The position numbers were made by a program, and so were the translations under genes. Source: Allocoleopsis franciscana PCC 7113 (GTDB taxonomy: Bacteria; Cyanobacteriota; Cyanobacteriia; Cyanobacteriales; Coleofasciculaceae). From it: a stretch of 64,000 bases of DNA. Below, piece by piece: positions 62,775-64,000 of this stretch. Location: contig NC_019738.1 in the NCBI RefSeq assembly GCF_000317515.1, forward strand, positions 4,490,001 through 4,554,000, in the 5' to 3' direction. Under the pieces are notes generated by a model. It was not told where the DNA came from, did not search any database, and saw nothing but the letters and a program-made list of their open reading frames with translations. Every line of letters starts with the position of its first letter. Position 1 is the first letter of the stretch.

Positions 62775-64000
62775 CTAGATTTTCAAGATACCTTCCGGAT
62801 TCACTGAAAACAGCGATCGCCTCTTTAACCCCTCTCGCTGCAAAATCTGATTCGCCGCCAGTAACCCACTACTAATCGCCCGTTCCATCAAGCCACAAGG
62901 AAAAGGCATCTTCACCCAATCTCCGGCAAAAATCAGATTGGAAATATCAGTGGAAGTTTCCGGGCGTTGGGCATAACTTCCGGGTGGATAGCCCGAAAAA
63001 TTCTTCTGATTCACCAGTTCCCGATGGAGCATTGTCGCCTGTTTCAGAGAGGGGACAATTTCATAAAGTTCCTGTTCAAATGTTGTGAGTAAAGCTTGTT
63101 GATTGGGGAATTGTTTCTCTTTGTAGCAGTAAGCATGTAACTCCACTACACTGCCGCCTGTTTTCTCATGCCAAGCGATAAATTGCTCTTGAATTCGGTG
63201 ATACAGGGTGATGCTATCGGTGAGTTGATAACCCGATAACGAAGTAAAATTACTGTGTTCCCAATCAAAGTCGCGGTCAAACCAGAAACGAGCAACGGCA
63301 AAGGGGTCTGCTACGCTTAATTTCTCCACCTGAGTTTGTACCTGTGGATTCACCTCACCCTCACACCGCTTAAATAACTGCTGCACTCCAGGTACATCGG
63401 TGGCAAACACATAATAATCGGCCTGAATTGTCTCTCCCGATGGCTGTAAAGGTGCAATCCCTGGCACCCCTACCAACTGAACTTGCTGATCTTGACGTTG
63501 AGTAATTTGGAAGCGAGGTAAATTTCGTTGAGCCGGCCCTGCCAAGACTCGCCCTTCAGCATCATAGAGTGCGCCGTGGCAAGGACAAAGGAACTTCCCA
63601 TCCGCTTGGTGCTGCACGGTACAGCCTTGGTGAGTGCAGGTGAGAGAAATGGCTTCATCGCTTCCCGGTACGGCGGCAAAAACGGCATCCCCCGCCCCGT
63701 AATAGTCCAGCATTCCTTGAGTTGCGGCTACCTCAGACTCGGAGTTGCCCACGCTACGCTGAACCCAAAAGGGAACATCATTTTGCACACTTCCCTGCTG
63801 ATAGCTGAGAGATGCAATCTGATCATGCTGGCAGTGAATGCGGCTGACGGTTGCTTCTGTGACAATCTTGCCGCCCCGTTGCCCAATGGCTTGACGGATG
63901 GGTTGCACTAAACTGGTACCCATATCTTGCCGGGTGCCATTAAACGCCAATCCCTCTGGATTGCCAAAAAAGTAGAAGTGGAAAAACTGCATTAGTTCTC
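62775..64000 (-). CDS. FAD-dependent desaturase with internal Rieske domain, C-terminal part (CrtU/CruE-like)
   Basis: At least 408 residues; the 5' end is beyond the window because the frame stays open to 64000. This is an amine-oxidase/phytoene-desaturase fold protein: GTSLVQPIRQAIGQRGGKI is the FAD/substrate part and NLIFAGDWVKMPFPCGLMERA the C-terminal FAD motif. In the middle lies a Rieske [2Fe-2S] domain: CTHQGC (CxH) and CPCHGALYD (CxxH). Carotenoid desaturase/methyltransferases of the CrtU/CruE type (beta-carotene to isorenieratene) have such a desaturase fold. Function inferred; the substrate could differ. The Rieske oxygenase at 60678 lies downstream on the same strand. Confidence 0.85.
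   Translation of the reverse strand, partial: ELMQFFHFYFFGNPEGLAFNGTRQDMGTSLVQPIRQAIGQRGGKIVTEATVSRIHCQHDQIASLSYQQGSVQNDVPFWVQRSVGNSESEVAATQGMLDYYGAGDAVFAAVPGSDEAISLTCTHQGCTVQHQADGKFLCPCHGALYDAEGRVLAGPAQRNLPRFQITQRQDQQVQLVGVPGIAPLQPSGETIQADYYVFATDVPGVQQLFKRCEGEVNPQVQTQVEKLSVADPFAVARFWFDRDFDWEHSNFTSLSGYQLTDSITLYHRIQEQFIAWHEKTGGSVVELHAYCYKEKQFPNQQALLTTFEQELYEIVPSLKQATMLHRELVNQKNFSGYPPGSYAQRPETSTDISNLIFAGDWVKMPFPCGLMERAISSGLLAANQILQREGLKRRSLFSVNPEGILKI

Noticed and set aside
1-64000. tRNA or rRNA genes
   Set aside because: GGTTCGA-type T-loop strings were seen only inside protein genes (for example in ycaO near 4195) without matching acceptor stems.

Overview
The window is chromosomal DNA of a cyanobacterium, most likely a filamentous species with a large, repeat-rich genome. 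The evidence is psaE (photosystem I), ndhO (a subunit found only in the oxygenic-photosynthesis NDH-1), a CYP120-type P450, many cyanobacteria-restricted DUF proteins, very large mosaic kinases, and dozens of HIP1 octamers (GCGATCGC). A Microcoleus/Coleofasciculus-like organism is a guess from overall gene style only. No tRNA, rRNA or CRISPR array was seen.

Layout. 0-3 kb: a minus-strand housekeeping block (malate dehydrogenase start, ndhO, mutM, psaE, a DUF6391 protein). 3.3-6.8 kb: a plus-strand AlkB-like dioxygenase followed by a YcaO-TfuA pair, the signature of peptide-backbone thioamidation, with no visible substrate peptide. 6.9-10.1 kb: a TerD stress cluster (TerD-vWA fusion, two TerD proteins, remnant of a third) and a DUF4351 remnant. 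10.2-17.2 kb: ordinary metabolic and repair genes (PsbP-like protein, proline iminopeptidase, uracil-DNA glycosylase-like protein, citrate synthase, SixA, DHH phosphoesterase, HNH nuclease). 17.4-23.4 kb: a signalling operon of hybrid histidine kinase, REC-GGDEF diguanylate cyclase and REC-PAS-adenylate cyclase. 23.6-26.4 kb: a candidate small RNA and a membrane M48-family protein that has lost its zinc-protease motif.

26.5-33.3 kb is a degraded accessory region: a broken NTPase-WD40 gene with an internal deletion, a frameshift and a MITE insertion; several palindromic repeats; two divergent genes that lost both 5' ends at one junction; and a probably intact convergent restriction-modification pair. 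33.8-37.0 kb holds nirB-nirD (NADH-type nitrite reductase, unusual in cyanobacteria) behind an NtcA-type box. 37-42 kb is a second worn region, with Uma2 and DUF4336 genes, an EEP nuclease gene with a nonsense codon and a repeat inside it, a Uma2 fragment, an intact IS701-family element and a DUF4160/DUF2442 pair. 42.5-49 kb: Eis-like acetyltransferase, CYP120, an LRR protein, a HEPN protein and a Ser/Thr kinase with WD40 repeats.

49.8-59.7 kb is a second signalling cluster: a 2014-residue Ser/Thr kinase-AAA-GAF-histidine kinase-REC protein, a REC-histidine kinase, a lone REC and a REC-PAS-adenylate cyclase. It shares PAS and C-terminal modules with the 17-23 kb operon, so both probably couple phosphorelay to cAMP, and the first also to c-di-GMP. 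59.9-64 kb: a PD-(D/E)XK-like protein, a Rieske oxygenase, a protein built on a serine heptad repeat, and the C-terminal part of a CrtU/CruE-like FAD desaturase with an internal Rieske domain.

The features most likely to be new are the small RNA at 23.65-23.79 kb, the orphan YcaO-TfuA(-AlkB) locus, the 35-bp palindrome spreading through coding genes, the protease-dead M48 protein and the serine-heptad protein.
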